From contig WMCF01000059.1 of the NCBI GenBank assembly GCA_009792885.1, positions 3,335,524 through 3,399,523 of the forward strand: a stretch of DNA of 64,000 nt, written 5' to 3'. This stretch comes from Eremophila alpestris peregrina. Its lineage: Eukaryota; Chordata; Aves; Passeriformes; Alaudidae. The notes below the pieces were generated by a model, which was not told the DNA's origin, did not search any database, and saw only the letters and a program-made list of their open reading frames with translations. Positions 34,181 through 46,900 of the stretch are shown one piece after another. How positions within the stretch are numbered: position 1 is the first letter of the stretch; each line of letters starts with the position of its first letter. A program made the translations under genes and the position numbers.

Positions 34181-35221
34181 GTGAGGGTAAAGGGGATCTC
34201 AGCCAAAACATGAGACCAGACCTCCAAGGTGCTGAGGCTTTGACATTCTAGCCAAGAAATGCAAGTGGAGAAGCCACAGAGGGACAGCAAGAGCCACAGG
34301 ATGACTTGGTCATCAGGACAGTGACAGCACCTGTGGCAGCACCTGTCTCATCCATGTGTCACTTGGGCTTGTCCTGTGCTTCCCTGGATGTCTCCAGGAG
34401 AGCTGTGATTTTAGAAATGCTGTCTGGAAAATGCTGTGTGCTTCGGTTTCCCTTGGGGAGTGAGCCTTGCTTGGACACATGTGGGTTGGCCAGGAGGCAC
34501 ACACACATCATCTCAGGAGGCTCCAGACCACAGGATTGCCTGCAAAACCCTGTGAGCTCCATGGGCAGGATCCTATGAACAGGACACCCCCAGCTCCTCA
34601 CTGTCATCACAGCACACAGGGCAAAGCAGGTCTCTGTGAAAAAGGCACGAAAAGGCCTGAAAATCCTGAAGACTCATCATGTTATTCCTATCCTGGGTCC
34701 CTTGGCACACTGTAGCAGTAGGCACCTCAGGACAGCCCTGCTGCCCCAGTCCCTGGGCTGCTCCCTCGGGGGGACACCGAGCCTGGTGACCTCTCACTGG
34801 GTGCAGGGGCCATTATCAGTAACAGGAAACGAGCTGGGCAGGAGGGGCAGCAGACAGACACCCAGAAAGAAAGGAAGTGGTTAGAAAGCCGTCACTTCCA
34901 TTTCTGCTGCACGAGAGCCTGCGCCCACGCACCGGCGGGCGCGGGGGAACGGCACTGCACTGCCACAGGCTCAGCTGCTCTGGGATCACCAGGGAGTGCT
35001 TGTGATGAAGATCCTCTCCTAGCCTTTGATAACAGCTAGAAATGTGGTTAAAATAGCCCATGATCAGCCAATGTTCAGTGCAGAAACAGGTGTGGTGAGC
35101 CCAGCAAGTGAGTGACTGCTTTGGGGTTGAGATTCTTAACCTTGCTAAAGACACACTGCACCTGATCCCAGAGCACAGGATGGATCTGGGGGCCAAAGGG
35201 GACAGGGAGGATGTGCCAGCA

Positions 35222-35418
35222 GCTTATATTTTAGGAGAAATATCTTCACTGAAAGGGTGATCAGACACTGGCACAGGCTGCCCAGGGTGGAGAGAAAGGC
35301 AATGTGTGGCACTTGGGGACATGGCTTAGTGCTGAACATGGCAGTGCTGGGGCAATGGTTGAACTTGATGATCTTAGAAGGCTTTTCCAACCTGAACAAT
35401 TCCATCATGATTCTTGCA
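35222..35418 (+). mobile_element. CR1 LINE 3' fragment
   Basis: Contains TTAGGAGAAATATCTTCACT, GGCACAGGCTGCCCAGGG, TGTGGCACTTGGGGACATGG and ATGATCTTAGAAGGCTTTTC, ending near ATTCCATCATGATTCT. An internal deletion removes the CACCATCCCTGGAGG block. Confidence 0.9.
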
Positions 35419-37639
35419 TGGCAAGAGGCAGAGCCCCTGACAGCCATGGCAGCTGCCAGCTGGAGGAGAATGCCTGTGGATAAGCAGAGGCAGCCAGAGG
35501 GCAGCAATGCAGAGAGGATGGATCTGCCCAATGCTGCTCCTCCAGCCCTTAGCCATAACAGAATGTGGGCCTGTCTGCTTTGGAAAGCTGTTCTGGATTG
35601 TGCTTTCTGGCCTCAGAAATTCAGGAAGCTGCCATGTTGGGCCTCGCATGCTCCTCCTGTGATTCCTCTGAGTCCTCTTGGTCTTGCTGCAACTGTGTGG
35701 CTGTAGGTGTGAGCCACAGGACATGGGGTCTGCTTTGTCCCAGTTCCAGGCATCAGAAATATTCCTGTCTGCTCACAGTGGGGAAGCCAAGGTGCTTGGA
35801 GCCACAGATGCCCTAGATCTGGAAAAAAAGCAAAGAAATTGTGAGCTTTTTAGTTTCTTTTCTTCTGCTGTTGGAGCTGAGAGGGGTCCCTAGCTGCTCG
35901 GGCTGGGAACACCTTTCCTGCCAGCAAGTCCAAGGATGGAGCCATGGGGCTTTCAGCACTGGAGGGGAAATAGAGGCCATAACTGGTGTCACCAGAGCCT
36001 CAGATGCAGCAGAAACGTTTGGCTTCTTGCCCACAAGAGCTGTGCCTTGCCAGACAGCAGCTGTCCCATCCCCCAGGGCTGCTGAGCACCCTGCCCTGCT
36101 CCTGCCAGCATTGGCACAGGGTCAGTGCTGACACCAGGGGGCTGTTTGTAGTGACCCTGGGTAAAGCACTGGACTTCCCACCCACGGGGGTCAGCAGCAG
36201 ATCACAGATCACTGTGCAGAGCTGCAGCTGCTGGTTCACCATCCTTCTACCCCCACACCTCACCTCTGGCTTTTGAGGGGCACTTTGGGGCAGAGTGTGT
36301 TCCTTTGTAAGGCTGAGCCTACCTGTGGTGCTGGGGCCCAGGTCTGTGATACCAGGACAGGGCAGGAGAGATCTGTGCTGCTGGTGAGTGGGGGATAGGA
36401 TGGAGCACCTGAGTGAGCTTTGGGGAGCTGGAGTCCAGCTGAAGGCCCCACAGAGCCCTGATGCAGCGTCCTGGGCAGGAGATGTTGTGTGTGGGGCTGT
36501 AGCCTGCAGAACTGCCTGGCTCTGGGGCTCTGACAGGACCATGTCTGCCTCTTGCTCCATCCCTGCAAGGGGCTGGTTCATGTTTTTGTCATGGTCAGGG
36601 ATGACTAAGCATGTAAGGATTCAGGACTGGACCCTGAGGAGGTCCAGCTGGATCCTATCTCCCAGGAGGAGCCAGGACAAATTGAAGCAGTGAAACCCTC
36701 CCTGTATGTCAGTGTCCTCTCTGTTGCCTCTTCCCCAGGGATCAGCCAGGCCCCAGGGGCTGACACAGCACAGACTCTGCCATGGCCCCTTTTCATAATG
36801 TGCAGTAAAGGAGGGGAAAGGTGTGTTTGTCAATGGAGAAAATGTCTGTGTGTTTCCCTGGAGAGCTGCTGGGATGGTCCCACCAGCCCTGGTTCCCTGC
36901 AGGGCAGAGGACAGTTTCAGTGACAGGCAGGGATGAAGCAGGAGAGCCGTGCAGAGGGCTCTGGGCTGGAGCACAGGTGGGCACCACCAGGCAGGGTGAC
37001 TTTACCTGTGTGCACCACTGCAGACAGGCTCAGGGGGAGCAGGGATGGCCCTCAGGCTGGAACAACACTGAAACTGCACAGGACTCTGCTCAGCACCCTA
37101 CACACAACCAGGGTGCATGCCCTGGGCTGGGTGGGGCAGCAGTGGGGAAGATGGAGACAACAGGGATGTGCCACTGCCCTTGTCTCTGTGTCAGCAGCAC
37201 CCTGCAGATCTGCAGCATCGAGCTGTTCCTGCTCCCCACAGCACCAGCCAGAGTGTGCTGAGCCCAGGAGAGCGAGCTGCCCGGGCTGGGCAGCCTGAGG
37301 AGCTGCTGGCCATGCCTGTGATGGCCAGGCCATGGGAGGCTGTCTCAAGAATCACCAGCCAGGCTGTGTACCCAAGCAATGTCCTTGGCCACACTTCCAT
37401 GGATGCTTTTTGGCCCAGAGGGGAAGGAATGGAGCTGTCTCCTTGTCCTGGTTTGAAACACAGGTGTCAGCCAAGGAAGGCAGGAACCTCCCTTGAAATG
37501 GACAACATGGCCCCCTTCCCTCCAAATTATTGTAACTTTGAAATTGCAAGGCTTTTGGGCAAAGATATGGGAAAAGGAATAACAGTTCTTTACTCATGTG
37601 TATAAAAAGACAAACAATCACACCAGCAGCAAGAACAAA
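35419..37639. other. Intergenic, no gene recognised
   Basis: No exon, RNA gene or clear repeat was identified on either strand. Confidence 0.45.
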
Positions 37640-37888
37640 CAGAACCACAGACCCAGTCCCAGCAAGAACCACATACACAGGGACAGAACCACAGATCCAG
37701 TGACCCAGAACCACAGACCCAGTCCCAGAACCCCTGACCCAGTCCCAGAACCCCTGACCCGGTCCCAGAACCACTGACCCGGTCCCAGAACCCCTGACCC
37801 GGTCCCAGAACCTCTGACCCGGTCCCAGAACCTCTGACCCGGTCCCAGAACCCCTGACCCGGTCCCAGAACCCCTGACCCGGTCCCGG
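37640..37888. repeat. 20-bp minisatellite CCCCTGACCCGGTCCCAGAA
   Basis: The left part is degenerate (AGAACCACAGACCCAGTCCC type). From about 37720 the 20-bp unit repeats almost perfectly for about eight copies and ends at GGTCCCGGCAG. A partial copy of the array recurs at 39348-39458 at the edge of a 10-N gap. That is why an assembler could have broken here. Confidence 0.92.
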
Positions 37889-37920
37889 CAGTTTCCCGCT
37901 CGCTGCAGTTCCGGGCACCG

Positions 37921-37995
37921 CCGCCAGGGGCGCTGGTGGCTCCCGGCCGGGCCCGGCGGGTGCGATGGTTCCCCGGCCGCCAGGGGGCGCTGTGG
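37921..37995 (+). promoter_or_regulatory. Two tandem CTCF-like motifs in a CpG-rich block
   Basis: CCGCCAGGGGGCGCTGTGG (37977-37995) matches the CTCF core very closely. CCGCCAGGGGCGCTGGTGG (37921-37939) is a near match with one G fewer. Both point the same way, 56 bp apart, inside a CpG-rich stretch between PTPN7 and PTPRV. The pair recurs 1570 bp to the right because of the duplication. The motif match is seen; binding is inferred. Confidence 0.6.
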
Positions 37996-38339
37996 CGCGG
38001 GCTCGCTCCCTCAGGCGGTGATGGCGGGAGAAATGGCGGCGGGGATGGAGAAGGGGCTTCCTTTACAAACCCTGGGGCAGCGGTGCCCCTCAGGATGGCG
38101 AGATGGGCTGTGGCGGGAACCTTGGAGCAGCAGCTGGAAGGGCAGAGGCGGGCACATCCGGGGTGGCAAACAAAATGTAACAGAAACTTCGCAGCCGTAG
38201 CAGAGCCGCGGGTTGTCCCGCCAGGCACGGGATGCTGGGTTAGAGTGCAGCAAAAAAAACCCATCGCAAGGGCGGAAAACAGCGGGGTTGGGCTGGGCTG
38301 GGCTGGGCAGATGCACCCTCCGGGCATGGGTTGGGTCCT

Positions 38340-38910
38340 GGGTTTTCCCCTGAGGCACCCCAGTAGATGGTGAGAGCCCTTTTCCAGTAAAGTCCGGTGT
38401 TAATAAGGACCCAGTTCACCGGCCATTCTCACAAGCAAAGGCTCACCCACAGTAAGGAAGAAGATGAGAGGAAAGCTAATGTCTTTACAATTTGATGGGT
38501 GAAGGGATGGGTGTTAACATCTTTGATATGGGTCTTAATGTCTCTACTAACTTTGGGCAGCAGGTTTGCTGCAGAGCCCGCACAGCCCGGCTCCTGAAAC
38601 AGAAAAGTGTCTGCACAAGCCGGAACTTTGGGGTAAAATAACGGGTTCAAGGCGGGAGATGTGCTAGGCAGTTCAGGAAGGCTGAACGTTCCTGGTACCT
38701 CAGCGAATGGGGAAAGAAGAGGGCAATGTGTGCCCGGGAGTTTAGGATTAAAGGAGGCTGCGCCCTCCAAAGCTTGGAGAGATAAAACCTCGCGGGCTTG
38801 TGCCCTGGTGGCACTCTCCCTTTGTTAGAATAAAGTTGCAGGGCTCCTCTGTCTCCTTTTTGGACGTAAACCTCTGGCATTTGTGGATTTTCCTGACAAA
38901 GCAGTACAAG
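38340..38910 (+). mobile_element. Possible LTR-like fragment (weak)
   Basis: A TATA-like GATAAAACC (38781) and AATAAA (38829-38834), 48 bp apart and followed by a T-rich tail, resemble a U3-R-U5 core. No coding region, ends or target duplication can be defined. Ordinary unique sequence is equally possible. An identical copy lies 1570 bp to the right. Confidence 0.25.
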
Positions 38911-39337
38911 GCTTGACTCTGTGGTGGCAGTGAATTCTCCCCGCGTAGCAGAAACTCAACCGTTCCCCTCCAATCTGACAGCAGGAGAGACGGCAAAGAG
39001 CTGAGGCCAGCCCCGCAAAAATCCCGGGGTTTTTCTGTCCTTCCCGAGAGATAATCCCCCAGCTGAGAGAGTAGCCAGCTGCACTCTTTCACCCACCGTG
39101 GCCACTTCTTTTGTCTCTGAAGTACTGGTTGTTATAATCTCTCAGGCAACAGACAAAATTCCCTGAGAGAAAGGGGGGAAAAAAGGAAAAATCCTAACCT
39201 CCAGCGTTCCTGCTACAGGTCTCTGGCAAAGGTCGCAGCCGATCTTTTGCAACCTCTTCCTCTGCCAGATGTCAAGCAGCAGAATTTGCCTTCCGGACAG
39301 GGATCTGCTCTGGGACCAGGCTCTGTGCAGGCAAGTC

Positions 39338-39347
39338 NNNNNNNNNN
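39338..39347. other. Assembly gap (10 N)
   Basis: A ten-base placeholder gap exactly between the two copies of the 1560-bp repeat. Confidence 0.99.
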
Positions 39348-40907
39348 CCCGGTCCCAGAACCCCTGACCCGGTCCCAGAACCTCTGACCCGGTCCCAGAA
39401 CCTCTGACCCGGTCCCAGAACCCCTGACCCGGTCCCAGAACCCCTGACCCGGTCCCGGCAGTTTCCCGCTCGCTGCAGTTCCGGGCACCGCCGCCAGGGG
39501 CGCTGGTGGCTCCCGGCCGGGCCCGGCGGGTGCGATGGTTCCCCGGCCGCCAGGGGGCGCTGTGGCGCGGGCTCGCTCCCTCAGGCGGTGATGGCGGGAG
39601 AAATGGCGGCGGGGATGGAGAAGGGGCTTCCTTTACAAACCCTGGGGCAGCGGTGCCCCTCAGGATGGCGAGATGGGCTGTGGCGGGAACCTTGGAGCAG
39701 CAGCTGGAAGGGCAGAGGCGGGCACATCCGGGGTGGCAAACAAAATGTAACAGAAACTTCGCAGCCGTAGCAGAGCCGCGGGTTGTCCCGCCAGGCACGG
39801 GATGCTGGGTTAGAGTGCAGCAAAAAAAACCCATCGCAAGGGCGGAAAACAGCGGGGTTGGGCTGGGCTGGGCTGGGCAGATGCACCCTCCGGGCATGGG
39901 TTGGGTCCTGGGTTTTCCCCTGAGGCACCCCAGTAGATGGTGAGAGCCCTTTTCCAGTAAAGTCCGGTGTTAATAAGGACCCAGTTCACCGGCCATTCTC
40001 ACAAGCAAAGGCTCACCCACAGTAAGGAAGAAGATGAGAGGAAAGCTAATGTCTTTACAATTTGATGGGTGAAGGGATGGGTGTTAACATCTTTGATATG
40101 GGTCTTAATGTCTCTACTAACTTTGGGCAGCAGGTTTGCTGCAGAGCCCGCACAGCCCGGCTCCTGAAACAGAAAAGTGTCTGCACAAGCCGGAACTTTG
40201 GGGTAAAATAACGGGTTCAAGGCGGGAGATGTGCTAGGCAGTTCAGGAAGGCTGAACGTTCCTGGTACCTCAGCGAATGGGGAAAGAAGAGGGCAATGTG
40301 TGCCCGGGAGTTTAGGATTAAAGGAGGCTGCGCCCTCCAAAGCTTGGAGAGATAAAACCTCGCGGGCTTGTGCCCTGGTGGCACTCTCCCTTTGTTAGAA
40401 TAAAGTTGCAGGGCTCCTCTGTCTCCTTTTTGGACGTAAACCTCTGGCATTTGTGGATTTTCCTGACAAAGCAGTACAAGGCTTGACTCTGTGGTGGCAG
40501 TGAATTCTCCCCGCGTAGCAGAAACTCAACCGTTCCCCTCCAATCTGACAGCAGGAGAGACGGCAAAGAGCTGAGGCCAGCCCCGCAAAAATCCCGGGGT
40601 TTTTCTGTCCTTCCCGAGAGATAATCCCCCAGCTGAGAGAGTAGCCAGCTGCACTCTTTCACCCACCGTGGCCACTTCTTTTGTCTCTGAAGTACTGGTT
40701 GTTATAATCTCTCAGGCAACAGACAAAATTCCCTGAGAGAAAGGGGGGAAAAAAGGAAAAATCCTAACCTCCAGCGTTCCTGCTACAGGTCTCTGGCAAA
40801 GGTCGCAGCCGATCTTTTGCAACCTCTTCCTCTGCCAGATGTCAAGCAGCAGAATTTGCCTTCCGGACAGGGATCTGCTCTGGGACCAGGCTCTGTGCAG
40901 GCAAGTC
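39348..40907 (+). repeat. Right copy of the 1560-bp duplication
   Basis: Begins inside the 20-bp minisatellite immediately after the gap and runs to GGCAAGTC at 40907, after which unique sequence continues. It repeats 37778-39337, including a second CTCF-like motif at 39547-39565. If the duplication is false, this copy joined to the left minisatellite represents the true sequence. Confidence 0.93.
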
Positions 40908-43900
40908 CTCTGCCCCAGAGGTGCTGGAAGAGCTCCTTAGAAAACAGGAAACCACTCAACCAGAAGAAGCAGTGAAACATTCCCTTATTCTGCGATGTTT
41001 GTTGTTTTAGGCTCTCCCAGCCAAGTGGCTCAAGCTGAACTGCAGCACGGCTGATCCCTCTGAGCCTTGGGGCCGTTCCTCCAGGCCTTGCAGCGAGCCC
41101 AGCCCAACCCAACCCCGCCACCACCCACGAGAGATGCAGGACAGCGTGGCTTTGCAGCCCCGATGCCAAACGCTCTGCTAATGAGAGCCCAGAAGTGGAT
41201 GAGGAGGCTCAGGAAAGCTTGATGCATCACCATTACCAGTCTGCTCCTCCTCCTCTCCAGTAGCAGAGCATCTCTGCTTCCTGGTGTGTGGTTAGTAAAC
41301 TGAGGCAAGGGAGGTGTGTTCCACTTCAGATGTGAAAATAGCTTCTGCCAGTGCTTGGGGTAGGGACCAGCACTCCAAGTCTGGCATCTGGGCAGGTCTC
41401 CAAGACTTACAGATTCTCCATGCCCCCACAGCCTCAAATCAGGATGTCCAATTCAATGGACATTTGGCTGGGGACACCTAGAGAGACAAGGCTGAGCTCT
41501 GTGTCACTCTGTAAGTCCCACTGACCCTAGGCAAGCAGCAGAGATTGTGGCTGAAAGGACAGACAAAACTGTCAGCAGGCAACAGTGCAGGGTGCTGATC
41601 CTGCATCCCTCTGCGACCGCCTCACCCATGCTCCAGAACTGCAGCAGCCTCCAGGCAAGGCTGAGCATGTGCCAGCAGAGCCTTTGGCAATCAATGGCTG
41701 TGGGACCTGTGCCTGTGGCCAAGATGTGTCCCAAGAAGCAGCTACCACTGGGATGTGTGACTGCCCAGTGCCCTGGGGAGCAGCAAGGCTGTGCCAGCCC
41801 CAAATGTGCCTCAGCCTGAGGAGGGTGGTGTTGGGGCTGGGGGAGGAGAACCCAGAAGGGGTCCCCCAGCTGCTCCTGTGAAGAAGCAGAGCTGCTTGTG
41901 CTGGGGGCTGGATGCAAAAAGCAGCAGGCACTGCTGACAGTGTTGTGTTTGGCTTCAGGAGCCACAGGAGATGCCAGGGAGAAGCTGAGGAGCTGCACAA
42001 ACAGGCACTGCCAAGGCTGCAGCTACACTGCAGGGACAGGAGCACCCCTGGGTACCATGCCACAGCTTACCAGGACCATTGCAGTGTGAAGGCCTGTCCC
42101 CATGCCCTGGGACACTCAAAGATATCACAGTTACAGGGAGAGGTGTGAAGAGCCTCAGTCCAGGGCTTGCTGCTGGATACAGTGGTGGTGGCATTGGTGG
42201 GGGAGTTGGTGTAGGCACTGGCACAGGCCAGGGCACAGCGGAGAGGGACAGCAGCCAGGCAGTAAGAGGGGACAATGCCCTGCCTGTGACCTGAGCTGCC
42301 AGGCAGATCTCCTTCCTACCCTGTGACATGAAAGATGGGCAGGCTTTGTGTTTACTCCTCTGAAAAAGAAACCTTCCTCCTGAAAACAAAACCTTTTGTG
42401 TGCAAATGCAGCTGTCTGCAGGTTTGTTTTTATACAGGAAACTTTGAACCAGAGGCTGGGGCTAGTTTCATTTTGACTTGGGATTTTCAGCTCATGGTAT
42501 TTGGAAAGCTGCTTTCCAAATTTGGAGGCTGGGTTTTCACATCACTGCAGAGTGTGGCAGCAGTGTCCAGGGCTTCCTGTTGCTGTCCCCCTCCCTGTCT
42601 GCAGAAAGCTTAGCCCAGCCAAGGTGGGATGGGTACCCTTTGGGGGAAGGCTGAATACCTTGAGTGGCAGCTGAAGTGTGTTACCCTCTTTTGTGGGACT
42701 GGCAAGGGTTGGGTGCAGAACTCCTCCACCGTGTGCTGTACAGCATGCAGGAACCCACTGCTCCCATGTGAGGCTAAGCTGGGCTCATCTTGCCAGCCTC
42801 TGGCAAGGAGATAGGACCTGTGAGATCCAGACTGTGCCCACAGCTGGGACTGGAGGAGACAGGAGTCCTCACACTCAGTGCCGTGGCTATTGCACCTCCT
42901 CCTGCCACATCCACAAGGATGGGAGGAGGAGCACCTTGGGACCTGCTCCCAGCTCTCCTCCAAACCCACTGGCAAGACCCTTCTCCTGTCCCCAGGGACC
43001 AGCTGCCCCCCATTCACCAGGGTGAGGATAAGTGCCATTCTGGACAAGCTCTTGGAATGCTCTACACCTCCTGAGCCAATGTACCAGCTCCTCTCCATCC
43101 CCCCTGATGAGGGTGTGAGGGGTCAGGATGCCTTTGCTCCGGGATGGTGCCTGCTCTGATGGTGCTCCAGGCAGCAAAGCCTTTGGCAATCACAACCCAC
43201 AGACACCTTGAGGGCTGTTGCATGGCCTGGAGGCCTGTGCTGACTTTATCACTGTCCTGAGGCTCTCCCCATTCCTCTCTGCAGCAGCAGCACAAGGGGA
43301 TGCTCAGCATGACCAAGGGTCCCCAGCACCTGGCTGAAACCACAGCACACGGACAAACTCTGGCAAGGTGCAAGGGAGAGTGAGCCACGCCCAACCTGCA
43401 ATGTTGGCACACATTGTGTCCCCCGAGTGCAGACCCTTGCCCTCAAGGGGCCACCGGAGGCATCCCCATCCAGCTGATCCCTCCTCCCCAGCATCCTGCA
43501 GCTGAGAGCTGGGCGAGCCCAGGCGGGCCTTCCCGCCGGTCCAGCCCAGACTTGAACGTCAGGGCCGTGCACAAGCAGAGTAAACGGGTGAGTGTGAGCG
43601 TGCCAAGTTGACACCGCACGCGCCAAGCGCGCAGGAACGGGCTGTGGACCACGCCAGGGACACCCACCAGCTGAGGTATGGGTCCCATTCCCTGTCCCCT
43701 TCCCTCTTCCCAGACACCTGGTCGAAGCCAGGATGTGTGCAGCGGGGAAAGGAGCTCGGAGCCTCCTGCGCCCTGGCACGGTGCAGGCAAATGTGATGCC
43801 ACAGCCCCGGGGGGTGGCAGGGGATGGGCAGCCTCCGAGCACTCTGAGCAGGAGCAGAGCCTGGCACTCGGTGGCTGTACCTGTGAAGGGGGAATCTCGT

Positions 43901-46900
43901 GCCTGGGCCCCTCACCATGGTGTGGCACAAGTGGGCGCTGGGAGCTGCTTCATGGCTACTTCTGGGCTCTGTGTGCATGGCATCCTTGCAGCATTGGGCA
44001 CCCTTGCTGCCAGCCTCTGCTGGCACTGCATCACAGGGTGGGAGCAGAGCCCCACAGGGTTCTACAGGCTGTTGGTGACGGGGTGGGTGATTTTGGAGCC
44101 AGGTGCTGCCCCAGCACTACTTGCAGTAGGTCTGGGGCCGGCACTATCCAGGCTGCTCTCAGCCCTCCCCAGCGAGTGCCTGTTGCCTGACCAGGGGAAG
44201 CGGAGCCTGCTAAGCCCCAGGGGCGGCACCCACGCCCCGGGGATGCAGAGCAGGTCTGCCCGGCTCTGCCGGCTTTGGGCGTGCTGTGAGTCACCGCAGT
44301 CCTGCGCTCCCAGCTCTGCAAGGCGCCTGGCTCGCACCCGCAGGCATCCCGGGCTCAGCTGCCAGGGCTTCAGCAGCGGGTGGGGGGAGCGAAGAGCATC
44401 ACCCAGGTGATGGTAACAGAGTCATTCGTGCCACTCCTTGCTGTCCCCCAGCCTGCACAGCGTGGCTGTGCCCTGCCCTGCAGAGGGGTGACATCCCCCA
44501 CTGCCTGCCTGCCCTCCCGCCTCTGCAAAATGGGAAGAGCTCCAAGGTATCAAAGCGTGGGTCAGGAGGCAGCAGCAGCGCTGGCAGGGCTCCATGTAGG
44601 AATGATTAAACACTTGCCAGAGGTTGGAGAAGGAGCATCCCTGTGCTCTAGGGTTTAGGGTTGTTCATGGCGTGTGAACCTTGCAAAGCAAGAGATCCCA
44701 TTGGCACCTGCATCCTCTGCAGGTTCTGCCCTGGGAGCAGCCTGTTCCTCGTGTTCCTCCCTCGCAGCCCTGGGCAGCACTCAGAACCTCAGAGTGGCAG
44801 AGGGAGAAATTGTTGCCTGAGGCAGTTCAGTTCACAGTGCTGGTGGGCACTGGGAGGGACTGAGGGACAGTGACCAAAGGGTTGGTGTTGGCCTGAGGAT
44901 AGGAGCCCCAGAGCTGTTCCCAGCCCAGTCCCAGTTGCATATCATGGGGCCCCTGGACATACGTTGTTGTAGGGTGCCAGGTTGGATGCACAGAGGGATG
45001 GCAGAGCTCCCACAGAGACATCAGGGCTGCATGTCCAGACAGTGGTAAAGGCTCCTTTGTGCAGTGCCAGCATTGCCCACAGCACCAGGTCATGGCTGTG
45101 CCCTCTGAGTGACAGGTTGAGTCCCTGTGGGAGTGTCCTCAGCCACATGCTTCCCCTGGCAGGGGCCCTGCAAGGCTCTGCCCATGCCCAGCTTTGGGAG
45201 CATCACGTGCCACTGTCACCTTGCACAGACCCTGTGACACAACTGGGACCCTTGGATGAGGCAGAGGACCCTCTGCTGTCCATGCTGCCCATCCTCACCC
45301 CAGCAGGCGCTTCCCAGGGAGGCCTTGACTCCTACCAGGCGTGCAGGACCATGCTCAAGTCCAGGAGATGCCTTAGAAGGGACAAACCCAATGCTGCCAG
45401 CTCCATGCCCAGGACACCTGGAGAGGAGGCCAGGGCATGGAGCACAAAGTGGGTGGACCCTGCTCTGCTCTGGGGTTGGCTCTGCTTGGGAGCACAGCCC
45501 AGAGCCTTTGCCAGGCAGGGCCTTTGCCACTGCACTGTGGCTATTGTCCCTTACCTCAGCATAAGCAAGACCTGACACCACAGTGACAGGCATGCTGTCG
45601 GGGATCCTCTTTCCCATCTCTGCTCCTGGGTGATCCCCCTGGAGCACAGGGCATGAGCAGTCCCACGCTGAGGCTCTGCCCCTTGCCGGAGGCAGTGGCT
45701 TGGCTGCACAGTCCCTGTCCCCTCCCAGCCCGGGCCGGCCGAGCCCTGCAGCCATCCCTGGCGGCGGGGCGTCCCCATCCCCCTGCGCCTTGCGGTAGCG
45801 TTCACTACTTCGCGGAAAATGTGATGACTCGGCAGCCCCTGAGTTTCCAGGCCTGGTTCCAGCTGCTGGGTGGAGAAACTTCTGCAGTTGTCTTTAGGTT
45901 TGGCACAGCTGAAGGCTTCTCGGTCAGGGGAGACTGCAGGGGAGATCTGGTATCCCCAGCTGAAGGAGGGCTCTCTCTGTGTCCCTACCTGAAGTGGCAC
46001 GGTATCACCGAGGTGGCCATGTGGAAGGCAGGGCTGGCCCAGGATGAGCAGCTTCAGTCCCATGTGAGGCTGCTGAGCCCTGTGGCGCCAGGGATGGGGC
46101 CTGGGCTTGGCTCCCAGCAGTGCTTTGGGCTGTTTCCACTGCAGCCACAGCCCAAACTCCCTGAGCTGAGGGAGCACAGCCACTGGGACCCGAGGTTAAA
46201 TAAGCGGTGCTGGTATACACACGTGTCCCCATGGCAGGGGGTGACAGCTCACTGTGCCATCAGGACATGCAGAGGCTGCAAAAGCTGCTGGGATGTCTCC
46301 TGGTCCGTGCTCAGAACCCAGTCCCACCCTGGTGGGCAGCAAGGCATCCCCCAAGCCTGTCCTCATGCTGAGTGAGGTTACCTCTCCTCCTGGTTGGGGA
46401 GGTGCGGGGCAGTGGCACAGCATGGCAGCAAGATCCAAGGGAATGCTGTGTTCCAGAAACCCCTGCTTGGCTGCCCAGCCCAGAGACCACTGCAGGTAGA
46501 ACAGACTCTTTGCTCCTTGGACAAGCCAGTGTCCAGAGCAACTGCCTCAGTGGAGGGGTTGTGCCCCTGTGCAGGGCCACAGCAGCAAAGGCTGTGGCTG
46601 GAGGTGGAGATGGCTGGCTTTGCAGAGGCTGGTGCAGGGGCAACGAGGGTGTGCCATGGCAGGTGTAGTAAGTATGAACAGACTCAGATTCCCTCCAGCT
46701 GGGCCAGGCAGGCACAACCCAGCTGGAGTGTCCCAGGACTCCAGGGGCTGGGTTTGTCCTCTGGTTGACCTGGAGCTGCTCTTTGGTATGCTTTGAAGCT
46801 GCAGGAGCCCCACCTTGACTCTAGCCTGGAAAAACCTCCTGTCCGTGCCACCACTGCAGAGGACACTGCCTTTGACGCTGGGGCGTGCAACATTTTTTTC

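Larger units (their letters stand above)
37778..39337 (+). repeat. Left copy of an apparently exact 1560-bp duplication
   Basis: This block recurs at an offset of exactly 1570 bp (39348-40907). All stretches I compared are identical, including the last 20-bp minisatellite units, the CpG-rich block and the AT-rich part. Its right end is the gap edge and the right copy begins at the other gap edge, which is the pattern of two overlapping contigs placed side by side. Probably an assembly artefact. Confidence 0.93.

Noticed and set aside
37936..39943. Identical open frames of 145 and 115 codons occurring twice, suggesting a duplicated gene
   Set aside because: They lie in the apparently exact 1560-bp duplication around a 10-N gap, show no domain and overlap each other on both strands. 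Composition and assembly explain them.
43414..43640. Possible exon ending in a good donor (GTGAGT at about 43588)
   Set aside because: The peptide resembles no family I know and no partner exon or acceptor is convincing, so it was not called.
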